NCBI GenBank assembly: GCA_047974745.1
Contig: JBKECO010000018.1
Location: 62,001-126,000 of the forward strand
Direction: 5' to 3'
Origin: JBKECO01 sp047974745
GTDB taxonomy: Bacteria; Bacillota; Clostridia; Lachnospirales; Lachnospiraceae
DNA: 64,000 nt
The position numbers were made by a program, and so were the translations under genes. Under the pieces are notes generated by a model. That model worked only from the letters and a program-made list of their open reading frames with translations. It was not told the origin of the DNA and made no database searches. Of the stretch, positions 53,891-62,322 are shown piece by piece (position 1 is the first letter of the stretch; each line of letters starts with the position of its first letter).

Positions 53891-54671
53891 AAAAAATATA
53901 CTCATTGTACTGTATGTACTTATGATATTTTGTGCATTTGGCATAATTGCATCTGTCATAGTTTATGAAAGAAATAACACCCATTATGTAGCTGGAAAAG
54001 AGGAATATCAGTCGCTGGCAGATGAGGTTTTCATAAACACAGATACCGAGGCTGCCAAGATATTTGAACAGACTGTATTACAAGCGGATCAGGAGCCATC
54101 TTTCTCGCTGCCAGACAGAATTGATTTTGACAGACTGATGGAGCAGAACAAGGATACGGCTGCCTGGATCACCGATGGATATCAAATCAATTATCCGATC
54201 GTGCAGGGTAGCGATAATGAGTTCTATTTGAATCATCTTTTTTCAGGTGAGGTCAGTAAGGTTGGATGTATTTTTATGGATTACCGTAATGAGTCAGATT
54301 TCTCAGATAAAAATACAGTGCTATATGGTCACAATATGCAGGATGGATCGATGTTTGAAACACTGATGAATTATAAGGAGCAGGAATACTACGAAACCCA
54401 TCCGACTCTATATCTGTATACTCCTGCTGGGGATTATACAGTTGAACTGTTCGCAGGTGTGGTCGTGGAAGATAGCCCCTTCATCATCCAGCTTAGATTC
54501 AGTGATTCGCAGGAGTATTTAGATTATATCAATGCTGCCAGAACTGGTTCAACATTCGACTCAGATGAAGTGTTGACAGAGAATGATCAAATCGTTACAC
54601 TTGCTACTTGTACCTATGAAACTGGAAATGCTAGATATTTATTATTTGGCAGACTAGTCGAAACAAAATAG
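53868..54671 (+). CDS. srtB: Class B sortase
   Basis: 267 residues; the start overlaps the adhesin end by 23 bases, so the two are translationally coupled. N-terminal membrane helix (about 10-32), then DFDRLMEQNKDTAAWITDG, INYPIVQGSDNEFYLNH, VGCIFMDYRNESDF, the catalytic histidine in NTVLYGHNMQDGSMF, and the cysteine and arginine in IVTLATCTYETGNARYLLFG. These are the class B hallmarks, including the long insert between strands. It is expected to anchor or polymerise the adhesin encoded just upstream through its TPKTGD signal. Confidence 0.94.
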   Translation: MKRMGTSKKNILIVLYVLMIFCAFGIIASVIVYERNNTHYVAGKEEYQSLADEVFINTDTEAAKIFEQTVLQADQEPSFSLPDRIDFDRLMEQNKDTAAWITDGYQINYPIVQGSDNEFYLNHLFSGEVSKVGCIFMDYRNESDFSDKNTVLYGHNMQDGSMFETLMNYKEQEYYETHPTLYLYTPAGDYTVELFAGVVVEDSPFIIQLRFSDSQEYLDYINAARTGSTFDSDEVLTENDQIVTLATCTYETGNARYLLFGRLVETK

Positions 54672-54680
54672 ATTTATTAA

Positions 54681-54716
54681 AAATACCGCTTCGAATAGGT
54701 TTTCGTTGCGGTATTT
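54681..54716 (+). terminator. Rho-independent terminator after the class B sortase gene
   Basis: AAATACCGC (54681-54689) pairs with GCGGTATTT (54708-54716); an inner CGAA/TTCG pairing extends the stem. It begins ten bases after the stop codon; the downstream T run is short (ATAT). Confidence 0.8.
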
Positions 54717-54731
54717 ATATGAATAAGTTAT

Positions 54732-54760
54732 TTGACACTTCCGATGTACTTTCATATAAT
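54732..54760 (+). promoter_or_regulatory. Perfect consensus sigma-A promoter
   Basis: TTGACA at 54732-54737 and TATAAT at 54755-54760 with a 17-base spacer. It sits between the class B sortase terminator and the transglutaminase-like gene, and should drive the operon through at least the Sel1-repeat gene. Confidence 0.88.
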
Positions 54761-54833
54761 GTAATAAAAATATGGGCAGGCGGGGAGATTCAATGCTGTT
54801 GCTGTTGCGTTTTGTTTGAGGTGAGGAATACGT

Positions 54834-56753
54834 ATGATGAAAAAAAGAATGCTTCTATTTGTAACAATGATGTTTCTATTGCTGCTGCCTGCTGGTTATA
54901 CAGGAGCCACTGAGTTAGATACGGTAACAAGTAATGTTGAGGGGAAAGCTGGTCTTGAGCAAGCAGTTGGAGTAGAGGCCTCAGAGCAAGAAATTGCTGA
55001 GTCTGTAGATCCAGCAGGGACGCAAATCTCATCTTTCCAGTCTGTGAACTGGTCCTCTTACTCATCTAGATATTATTACAATATGCTGTCTGCACAGGAT
55101 AAAGCGGCTTGGAATGCATTGAATGCGATCTGCTACAATTACCTTACGTCAGATGCTTCTGGTACCTACTATAGCGATACGCAGACCTATTATACGAATT
55201 TTGCTATGTTTACAGGAAATCGAACGAAAACACAGCTTGGTGAACTGGCTGTCATGTTCAGGATTTCAAATCCACAGTATTATTTTTTGGATACCGGATA
55301 CAGGTATTATATAGGTGCGGACGGTACAGAAGGTCTTGCGCTCAGCTTCTATAGCAGCTTTGCCAATGGAACGAACAGAATTACTTCCACCAGCAACTTC
55401 ATCACCGCAATTAATTCTGCACTGACGACAGTGAAGGCAGCCTCAACGAATGTGCAGAAGGTAAAAGCAGCCCATGACTGGATCGCAAAGAAAGTAACAT
55501 ACAATACATACAGCAACTATAACCAGAGTGCTTATGGGGTTTTCAATACAAGCTCAACTGTTTGTGCCGGCTATTCCCAGGCGATGATGTTATTGTGCAA
55601 TGCAGTAGGCATTGACGCGGCAGCGATCACGAGCGTAACCCATGAATGGAATATTGTACGACTAAATGATTCCTGGTACTGTGTTGATGTAACATGGGAT
55701 GACACTGACAATGCAACAACACCAGTGATCTATAATTATTTTAACCGCAGCTGGTCCATGGTAAAGGCTATGGATTCTACGAATCAGCACAATACCGAAT
55801 ATTACTGGAGCAGCTATGTTCCCACCACCCCATTTGATTCCGGGGCGACCTATAACAATATTGGTGTAGTCAATATTCCTACACAGACCATATCTGCGCC
55901 AACAATTACAGCTTCAGGCAGCACAGTGACCATTGCCGTGCCAAGTGGAGCGAGAGTGTATTATACCACGAATGGTAACAGTCCATCTGTGGCAAGAACA
56001 GCTTCATCACTGTATACTGGACCGTTCAGTTCTACCAGCCCATCTACTGTAAAAGCAGTTGCTATCAGAGATGGATACTGGGACAGTGATAGTTCCGCAT
56101 CCGATACTGCAGTACAGCTCGTAACAGTAGGGGATTACTTTTCTTCCGATGGTATGAACTATGTGGTGACTTCTCAGAACTCGGCAACACTGGTATCTTA
56201 TACCGGTTCTTCGAAATATGTGTCGATTCCATCAGCTGTTGCATATGACGGTGCTGCATTAAATGTCACAACGATCGGGGCAAAGGCTTTCTATAAAAAT
56301 AAGTCGATCCGTACAGTTTCTATTCCGGATACGACAAAAATCATTGCTTCAAGTGCTTTTGCGTACTGCAGTAAACTGACGACTGTGACACTTGGAAGCG
56401 GTGTAAATGCCATTTACAGCAAGGCTTTTTACAAATGCAGTTCCTTAAAAGCCATCACGATTCCAGATAGCTGTATTTCAATCGGGGATAGTGCATTTTA
56501 TAACTGTACAGCACTCAAATACGTCACTTTTGGTATGGGACTGACAACGATCAAAGGCAAAGCTTTTTATGGATGCTCTAATATCAGCAAAATGACATTC
56601 CGTTGTCTGCAGGTGCCAAATATCTACAAGAAGACTTTCTTAGGCGTTACAAAGAAAGTTAAAATATATAGAAGCTACAAAACGATCGTGACGAAATCCA
56701 AGCTGAGCAAACAGTTGAAGAAAGCAGGATTATCAAGCTATACCTATAAATAA
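54834..56753 (+). CDS. Secreted transglutaminase-like protein with leucine-rich repeats
   Basis: 639 residues. Signal peptide (about 1-26, cleavage near TGA-TE). Transglutaminase-like core around residues 205-320: the cysteine in STVCAGYSQAMMLLC, histidine in SVTHEWNIVRL and aspartate in WYCVDVTWDDTDN form the Cys-His-Asp triad. A chitobiase C-terminal-like beta domain (ARVYYTTNGNSPS, about 350-420) and BspA-type LRR_5 repeats (TTIGAKAFYKNKS, ITIPDSCISIGDSAFYNC; about 465-605) follow. No sorting signal. The product probably sits in the wall or medium; protein crosslinking or wall peptide cleavage are both possible for this fold. Confidence 0.9.
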   Translation: MMKKRMLLFVTMMFLLLLPAGYTGATELDTVTSNVEGKAGLEQAVGVEASEQEIAESVDPAGTQISSFQSVNWSSYSSRYYYNMLSAQDKAAWNALNAICYNYLTSDASGTYYSDTQTYYTNFAMFTGNRTKTQLGELAVMFRISNPQYYFLDTGYRYYIGADGTEGLALSFYSSFANGTNRITSTSNFITAINSALTTVKAASTNVQKVKAAHDWIAKKVTYNTYSNYNQSAYGVFNTSSTVCAGYSQAMMLLCNAVGIDAAAITSVTHEWNIVRLNDSWYCVDVTWDDTDNATTPVIYNYFNRSWSMVKAMDSTNQHNTEYYWSSYVPTTPFDSGATYNNIGVVNIPTQTISAPTITASGSTVTIAVPSGARVYYTTNGNSPSVARTASSLYTGPFSSTSPSTVKAVAIRDGYWDSDSSASDTAVQLVTVGDYFSSDGMNYVVTSQNSATLVSYTGSSKYVSIPSAVAYDGAALNVTTIGAKAFYKNKSIRTVSIPDTTKIIASSAFAYCSKLTTVTLGSGVNAIYSKAFYKCSSLKAITIPDSCISIGDSAFYNCTALKYVTFGMGLTTIKGKAFYGCSNISKMTFRCLQVPNIYKKTFLGVTKKVKIYRSYKTIVTKSKLSKQLKKAGLSSYTYK

Positions 56754-56773
56754 AATGTTTGGGAGTGAATGGT

Positions 56774-58630
56774 ATGTTGCAGCAGATAGGGGATAGACCT
56801 GAAGAATTTCTTTCAAAGGAGTTAAAACGAGCGGAAGAATATGCACATAACCAGAAGTGGGAGCAATCTTTTTCAATTCTGACACATCTTGCTAATGCAG
56901 GCTATGTTCCTGCAATATTAAAAATTGCTGAATGGTATAGAGATGGGATTTATGTGAAGCAGAATTTTCATAAGATGCTGGAATACGTGGAAAAGTCAAT
57001 GGTGGCAGATTCCGAAGGAATGTATCAGACGATCTGTTCTGAACTGGAGGAATCTGCTTTTCTCCTGCAAAGCTATAAAGTCATGATGGATCAAGAGGAT
57101 CCGGAAGGCTTTGCTGCATTTGCGGAAGCCTATGAAAAGGGTGAACTTCTGGATCGGGATATGTCAAAATCCGTAGAGTATTATGCCAAAGCAGCAGAGC
57201 GGAATAATTTTACTGCCATCAGCAGACTGGTCAGTCTGAGTGACGATGGCATTCCGCAAGCGCGCAAAAAAGTAATGCAGCTCTGCATGGATCAGAACAG
57301 TCATTTTTATGATCCGGAAAAGGGTTATGAGTTGGCCATCGAGCTGATTCGAGCTCAAATGGATCAAGATGGCTCGCTGATGAAGATCCTCTATGATGCT
57401 GCCAGGAGTGGGAATCCGCTGGTCGCACTGCTGCTGGGAGGCTATTTGTTTACTGAGGGTATCACAGAGGAAGCGATATCTTCTGGTTTGAAATGGCTAA
57501 AGGAAGCACAAAGCAGATATGAGCAGGAAACACTTCCGTATTTTTGCATTGCCTACGATCTTGGCAGAGGAGTGGAAACAAATAAATCGGTAAGCCGGAA
57601 TATGTATGACAGATTCTCAGGGAATCGGGAACAGCTTTTGGTCTATTATAGTATTTTATCTATTCTATCTCGTAACGGAGATACAGTGGCCCAGATCATG
57701 ACTGCGTATCACACGCTCTATGAAGGTGGGCAGGAAATGGAACCAGAGTTGGCGGCCCAGATCATTGAATCAAAGGGCAGTATGCAGGAAAGAAATGACC
57801 TGCTTCTTTTGGCGTCTTATTACAAAAGAAGGAATCCCATAAGGGCACTGTCATTTCTCGATCAGATGATCGCACCCCATGGTGGGATGGATGTGGCCAT
57901 GTCCTCGGAAGAGAACATATATTATCTGACTTTAAAATGGGAAGTGCAGAAATTGATATTGCAAAGTCAGACAGCGGGTGGAAAACTGCCGTTCTCGCCA
58001 GATCTGGATCTGTGGGGCACAGCACAGGAGCTTACAGCTTATGCGGATCATGAGATCTTATTTCATGAATATAGCACGACCATTACGGAGGCTATTCTGC
58101 TGTTGGCCGATGCTTACTATAAAGGTGAAGTGATTGCGAAGGATTTTGTTCTTTCTGTGAAATACTATCAGCAAGCTTATCCAATGGATGAGATGGAAGG
58201 AAAACAGCTGGCACGTCTGGCATTTTGTAAATTGAATGGTCTTGGGTGTGAGAAGGATATTTCCTATGCAATGGAGGTCTATGTAAAAGCTGCACAAAGG
58301 AATCATGCTCAGTCAGCATATATCGTAGGAAACTGCTACCGCTATGGTTACAATGGTTTTAAACAGGATCCAGTACTTGGTGCAGATTATTTTGAAAAAA
58401 GTGCTGAACTCGGGTATGAAGATGCTGTGATCGCACTTGCATCCTGCTATCAGATGGGGATAGGCAGACGACTTGATCTAGATCTCGCACGACAAATGCT
58501 GCTGGATTTGGTCGAACAGGGGAATCGGGAGGCAGTCAGGGCATTGGAAAAAATGGATGCAAGACCGGCTCAGGAGATTTCATTGGATCTTGTATTCAAC
58601 CGGAGAGATCCAAAAAAAAGTAACGATTAG
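56774..58630 (+). CDS. Sel1/TPR-repeat protein
   Basis: About 618 residues from ATG 56774 (GGGAG eight bases upstream; TTG 56759 possible). No signal peptide or membrane helix. Many helical repeats of 35-40 residues of Sel1 type are seen, such as AYEKGELLDRDMSKSVEYYA, AYYKGEVIAKDFVLSVKYYQ and ASCYQMGIGRRLDLDLARQM. Such proteins act as scaffolds for protein contacts. It is 20 bp after the transglutaminase gene and 12 bp before the MBOAT gene, so it is co-transcribed with surface genes and might organise the acylation or export machinery. Function unknown. Confidence 0.85.
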   Translation: MLQQIGDRPEEFLSKELKRAEEYAHNQKWEQSFSILTHLANAGYVPAILKIAEWYRDGIYVKQNFHKMLEYVEKSMVADSEGMYQTICSELEESAFLLQSYKVMMDQEDPEGFAAFAEAYEKGELLDRDMSKSVEYYAKAAERNNFTAISRLVSLSDDGIPQARKKVMQLCMDQNSHFYDPEKGYELAIELIRAQMDQDGSLMKILYDAARSGNPLVALLLGGYLFTEGITEEAISSGLKWLKEAQSRYEQETLPYFCIAYDLGRGVETNKSVSRNMYDRFSGNREQLLVYYSILSILSRNGDTVAQIMTAYHTLYEGGQEMEPELAAQIIESKGSMQERNDLLLLASYYKRRNPIRALSFLDQMIAPHGGMDVAMSSEENIYYLTLKWEVQKLILQSQTAGGKLPFSPDLDLWGTAQELTAYADHEILFHEYSTTITEAILLLADAYYKGEVIAKDFVLSVKYYQQAYPMDEMEGKQLARLAFCKLNGLGCEKDISYAMEVYVKAAQRNHAQSAYIVGNCYRYGYNGFKQDPVLGADYFEKSAELGYEDAVIALASCYQMGIGRRLDLDLARQMLLDLVEQGNREAVRALEKMDARPAQEISLDLVFNRRDPKKSND

Positions 58631-58642
58631 GAGAAACTATCA

Positions 58643-60073
58643 ATGCTATTTAGTTCGATGCTATTCCTATGGACATTCTTACCAATTGTCCTGATTGGAA
58701 GTAGATTATTAAGCAGAGCAAGTGTAATCGTAAAGAACTTGTTCCTGCTTGCAGCCAGTATTTGGTTTTATGCATGGGGGGAACCAATATATGTGGTACT
58801 TCTGCTGGTATCGATTTTGCTTAATTTCATACTGGGAAGAATTCTGGGATATGCAAATGAGAAGGAAAACGACACAGCCAGAAGAGTGACCCTGATAATA
58901 GCGATTGTGATCAACCTGCTGATACTGGGTTATTACAAGTATTTTGATTTTTTTATTCAGACAGTAAATTCCATCATGGGGAAAGAAGTAATGCAGATTC
59001 GAAATATCGCATTACCCATCGGAATTTCTTTTTTTACCTTTCAGGCACTGTCTTACATGATTGATCTATACCGAAAAGAATATTCAGCACAGAAGAATTT
59101 TATTGACCTTGCACTATATATTTCTTTTTTTCCGCAGTTGATCGCAGGCCCTATTGTAAAATACTATGAGATCAATACACAGCTTACCCAAAGGACAATT
59201 ACAAATGAAAAAACAGCCATGGGTGTCCGCAGCTTTATCTATGGTCTAGCCAAAAAGGTACTGATCGCGAATTTTATGGGGATGATTGCCGATTATATCT
59301 ATGGACTTGAGTTGTCACAGGTCACAGGCTTTTATGCATGGGTGGGTGCATTGTGTTATATGTTGCAGATCTACTATGATTTTTCGGGATATTCAGATAT
59401 GGCGATTGGGCTGGGGCGGATGTTCGGATTTGAATTCCCAATGAACTTTGACCTGCCCTATATTTCCGGCAGTATTCAGGAATTCTGGAGAAGATGGCAT
59501 ATTTCACTCGGAACCTGGTTTCGTGAATATGTATATATTCCACTGGGCGGAAATCGCAAGGGGCAGACTAGGACACTTTTTAATCTGATGTTCGTGTTCA
59601 TTCTGACTGGTGCGTGGCATGGTGCCAGCTGGAATTTTGTGTTATGGGGTCTTTATTATGGGGCTCTGATCGTTCTCGAACGGATCGGACTGGCTAAGAT
59701 ACTGGCACGAAAGGGGATGGGAGTCATTCGACACTTCTATACGCTCACTGCAGTTCTGTTTGGCTGGGTCTTGTTTCGTGCCGAAGATCTGCATCAGGCA
59801 GGTGCATTCATCAAGCGTATGATCATGCCTTGGAAATATGTCTTTACGGATGTCTATTTTTGGGATTTTACCAGGAGGATCGCAATCGCAGCTTTTGTGA
59901 TCGGGGTCTTGTGCAGTGGACCATTGCAGCTGCTGGCAGAACGAATCTGCCCTGACTATAGGAAATATAAATATGGACTGCTGGAAAGCATATTCTGCGG
60001 TTTACTGCTTCTACTGTGCATGGCGTCCCTAGTAGCGAATACCTACAATCCATTTATATATTTTCGTTTTTAA
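58643..60073 (+). CDS. Membrane-bound O-acyltransferase (MBOAT), second copy
   Basis: 476 residues with about eleven hydrophobic segments and the MLFSSMLFLWTFLPIVLIG opening. ALPIGISFFTFQALSYMIDL, FFPQLIAGPIVKY, SIQEFWRRWHISLGTWFREY and the catalytic histidine region LTGAWHGASWNFVLWGLYYG match the AlgI/DltB family. It is clearly paralogous to the enzyme at 29437 but much less AT-rich at DNA level. AGGAGA precedes ATG 58643. The following gene encodes its likely extracytoplasmic partner, giving a complete O-acylation pair. Confidence 0.94.
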   Translation: MLFSSMLFLWTFLPIVLIGSRLLSRASVIVKNLFLLAASIWFYAWGEPIYVVLLLVSILLNFILGRILGYANEKENDTARRVTLIIAIVINLLILGYYKYFDFFIQTVNSIMGKEVMQIRNIALPIGISFFTFQALSYMIDLYRKEYSAQKNFIDLALYISFFPQLIAGPIVKYYEINTQLTQRTITNEKTAMGVRSFIYGLAKKVLIANFMGMIADYIYGLELSQVTGFYAWVGALCYMLQIYYDFSGYSDMAIGLGRMFGFEFPMNFDLPYISGSIQEFWRRWHISLGTWFREYVYIPLGGNRKGQTRTLFNLMFVFILTGAWHGASWNFVLWGLYYGALIVLERIGLAKILARKGMGVIRHFYTLTAVLFGWVLFRAEDLHQAGAFIKRMIMPWKYVFTDVYFWDFTRRIAIAAFVIGVLCSGPLQLLAERICPDYRKYKYGLLESIFCGLLLLLCMASLVANTYNPFIYFRF

Positions 60074-60102
60074 TAAAAAATTATTAATTTGTCAATGATT
60101 TA

Positions 60103-60111
60103 TGATATAAT
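60103..60111 (+). promoter_or_regulatory. Possible extended -10 promoter before the DHHW-like gene
   Basis: TG-A-TATAAT at 60103-60111, 33 bases before GTG 60144. A TTGTCA upstream is only 11 bases away, too close for a -35, so activity would depend on the extended -10. An A/T-only inverted repeat (60070-60076 / 60081-60087) follows the MBOAT stop. Confidence 0.45.
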
Positions 60112-60143
60112 CGTAAAGTATTTTTAAACAGGGGGACACGATT

Positions 60144-61250
60144 GTGAAAAGTGGATCAGGCAAATGGATCGCTATTTTTCTGTCTATGATATTCTTACCT
60201 ACTTTTTTATGGGTATTTGTATCACAAATTGCAGACACAACTAATTATGAAAAAAGAGTGCTGGCAGTAAAACCGACCTATCAGGATACTGGATATCAGC
60301 AGTATGCAACTGCATATGATATGTATTATACAGATCATTTGCCCTTTCGGAATTATCTGCTGCAGTTGTACTCCCTTGTAGAATTCCGGATATTTAAGGA
60401 ATCCTTTGCAGATGACGTGCAGATCGGCAAGGACAACTGGATGTTCTATCACGGGGAAAATGAAGCCGCTATGCAAGATTATACCGGCATGAATCTTTTT
60501 TCGGAGGAGATGCTGGGACTGATTCGGCAAAATCTGCTGGATACAGAGGCCTATTTAAAGGCAAGAGATATAGAATTTGTATTGTTCATCGCACCAAATA
60601 AAGAATCGGTCTATGGCGAATATCTGCCGGATTATATTCAGGAAGATAAAACGGAGCTTACAAGGGCAATGCAGCTCGTATCCTACCTCAGGGCTACTAC
60701 GGATCTTCGTATTGTATTTCCGCTTCAGGAGATCCTGGATGAAAAGTCGGAACATATCCTTTATTGTAAATATGACAGCCACTGGAATAACTTAGGAGCT
60801 TATATCGGAACAAGGGAACTGTTGAAGGAGCTTGGAGTTAGTATGCCGCCGTTAACGGAACTTACAATCACAGCTACGAACGATGCACCGATAGATCTGG
60901 CTGAGGAAATTGGTCTGATGTATTATGTGACCGATAAACTGGATTATTCTGTGTCTGGATATAATAACAATACCTTTGAGCTTGCACTGTCAGATGATTC
61001 TGGTTTTGCGACCTATTACAGATATACATCTGATGCAGCCGATACCAGGACGGTACTGATGAACCGGGATTCATTTGCGAATGCAATGATCCCCTATTTT
61101 GCCAGCAGCTTTAAAGAAGTCTACATGCCGAACTACTACTATTTTTCTCCTGACGTACTTGAGGACGAGAAGCCGGACGTATTTGTATTTGAAGTTGCAG
61201 AACGCCGGCTGAGTATACTGACTTCCTTTTATATGAAGGAAGCAGAGTAA
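60144..61250 (+). CDS. DHHW/AlgX-like SGNH-fold protein, partner of the MBOAT
   Basis: 368 residues from GTG 60144 with GGGGG upstream. One N-terminal membrane anchor (about 8-28), then YDMYYTDHLPFRNYLLQLYS, the DDVQIGKDNWMFYHGENE block, FVLFIAPNKESVYGEYLP, the DHHW-type YCKYDSHWNNLGAYIGT, and MNRDSFANAMIPYFASSF with the probable catalytic serine. This is the usual set of DHHW/AlgJ proteins that finish acetyl transfer to exported glycans. Gene order MBOAT then DHHW is the common arrangement. It parallels the protein at 25432 but is only distantly similar. Confidence 0.85.
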   Translation: MKSGSGKWIAIFLSMIFLPTFLWVFVSQIADTTNYEKRVLAVKPTYQDTGYQQYATAYDMYYTDHLPFRNYLLQLYSLVEFRIFKESFADDVQIGKDNWMFYHGENEAAMQDYTGMNLFSEEMLGLIRQNLLDTEAYLKARDIEFVLFIAPNKESVYGEYLPDYIQEDKTELTRAMQLVSYLRATTDLRIVFPLQEILDEKSEHILYCKYDSHWNNLGAYIGTRELLKELGVSMPPLTELTITATNDAPIDLAEEIGLMYYVTDKLDYSVSGYNNNTFELALSDDSGFATYYRYTSDAADTRTVLMNRDSFANAMIPYFASSFKEVYMPNYYYFSPDVLEDEKPDVFVFEVAERRLSILTSFYMKEAE

Positions 61251-61266
61251 GGAAAGGAATAATCTG

Positions 61267-62298
61267 ATGCTGACCTTAACTCGAATTGCGCTATTTATGG
61301 GTGTGATGCCATATCTGACCGGAATTTGGTATACCCATTTTATCAAAGAAGAAAAGAACAATGTTTTGTCAGCACTGACTGCCGGTTATATGATCATGTT
61401 CGGTCTGTTCGAGATTCTGGCACTGCCGATGATTTTTTGGAAGCTGCCATTATCAACCCTTATGTACTCTTATACAGGTCTTTTGCTTGCCGCTTCCCTT
61501 CTAGCAGCAATCTTAGAAAGGAAACGGATCCTGTCTGCTCTTGGTGAGATGCTTCGTACATTGCGCCATCTTGGACTTTCGATTTGGATCTGGCTTGGGA
61601 TGGTCTGTTTACAGATCGTGATCTATATTCGTTATGCGTATTCTAATGCGGACGACGCATTCTATATTGCATCTGCAAATACATCACTTGTCACAAATAC
61701 AATTTTTGCGGTGAATCCATATACTGGTGCGGAATATGCAACACTTCCGTCCCGCTATGTGCTTTCGCCGTTTCATGCGTTTATTGCGGTCATGTCAAAA
61801 CTGACCGGGGTTCATCCTGCAATTCTGTCACATTCTGTTATGATGATCCTGTTCCTTCTACTAGCCTACGCTGTCTATATCCTGATCGGGAGAGTGCTAT
61901 TTCAAAACGATATGGAAAAGCTTGGCTTTTTTCTGATTCTGATCACATCCTTACACGTGTTCGCGGCGTTTAGTGAGAGAACGGCCGGACTGTTCTTTCT
62001 GATTCGACTCTGGCAGGGAAAAGCGATCGTCGCTGGGATTATCCTGCCCTTTGTGCTTTATTTGTTTCTCCGGATGTTCTTTTTCGATGTGACAAAGGCA
62101 GACTGGATTCTTTTATTTTTCACCATGAGTGCCTGCAGTATGGTGTCCTCCATGGGAATTATTCTGGGTGCGATTTCTGTAGGCATCTTTGGCTTACTGC
62201 TGACTCTTAGAAAGCTGAATATCCGATACCTGATCTATTCCATAGCGGTATGTTCCGTGAACCTGATCTGTTCGGTATTGTATCTGGTGATCCGATAG
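61267..62298 (+). CDS. Polytopic membrane protein, N-terminal half of a DUF6077-like protein
   Basis: 343 residues with about nine hydrophobic segments and AAGGAAAGGA before ATG 61267. An external loop motif YSNADDAFYIASANTSLVTN, then NPYTGAEYATLPSRYVLSPF and LWQGKAIVAGIILP, recall DUF6077/GT-C-like proteins, which are usually longer and carry a C-terminal part absent here. That part seems to open the next gene, which is in the same reading frame after TAG and TGA stops and a strong ribosome site. Thus the protein may work as a split pair. Catalytic role, perhaps glycosyl transfer from a lipid carrier, is inferred. Confidence 0.78.
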   Translation: MLTLTRIALFMGVMPYLTGIWYTHFIKEEKNNVLSALTAGYMIMFGLFEILALPMIFWKLPLSTLMYSYTGLLLAASLLAAILERKRILSALGEMLRTLRHLGLSIWIWLGMVCLQIVIYIRYAYSNADDAFYIASANTSLVTNTIFAVNPYTGAEYATLPSRYVLSPFHAFIAVMSKLTGVHPAILSHSVMMILFLLLAYAVYILIGRVLFQNDMEKLGFFLILITSLHVFAAFSERTAGLFFLIRLWQGKAIVAGIILPFVLYLFLRMFFFDVTKADWILLFFTMSACSMVSSMGIILGAISVGIFGLLLTLRKLNIRYLIYSIAVCSVNLICSVLYLVIR

Positions 62299-62322
62299 GA
62301 ATGCGTTTGAGGAGGGATAAAA

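Noticed and set aside
53500..53959. Two long - strand frames opposite the adhesin end
   Set aside because: They mirror the repeat-rich coding strand and lack starts with ribosome sites.
60089..60111. TTGTCA and TATAAT considered as a full promoter
   Set aside because: The spacer is only 11 bases, too short; only the extended -10 is kept as a weak call.
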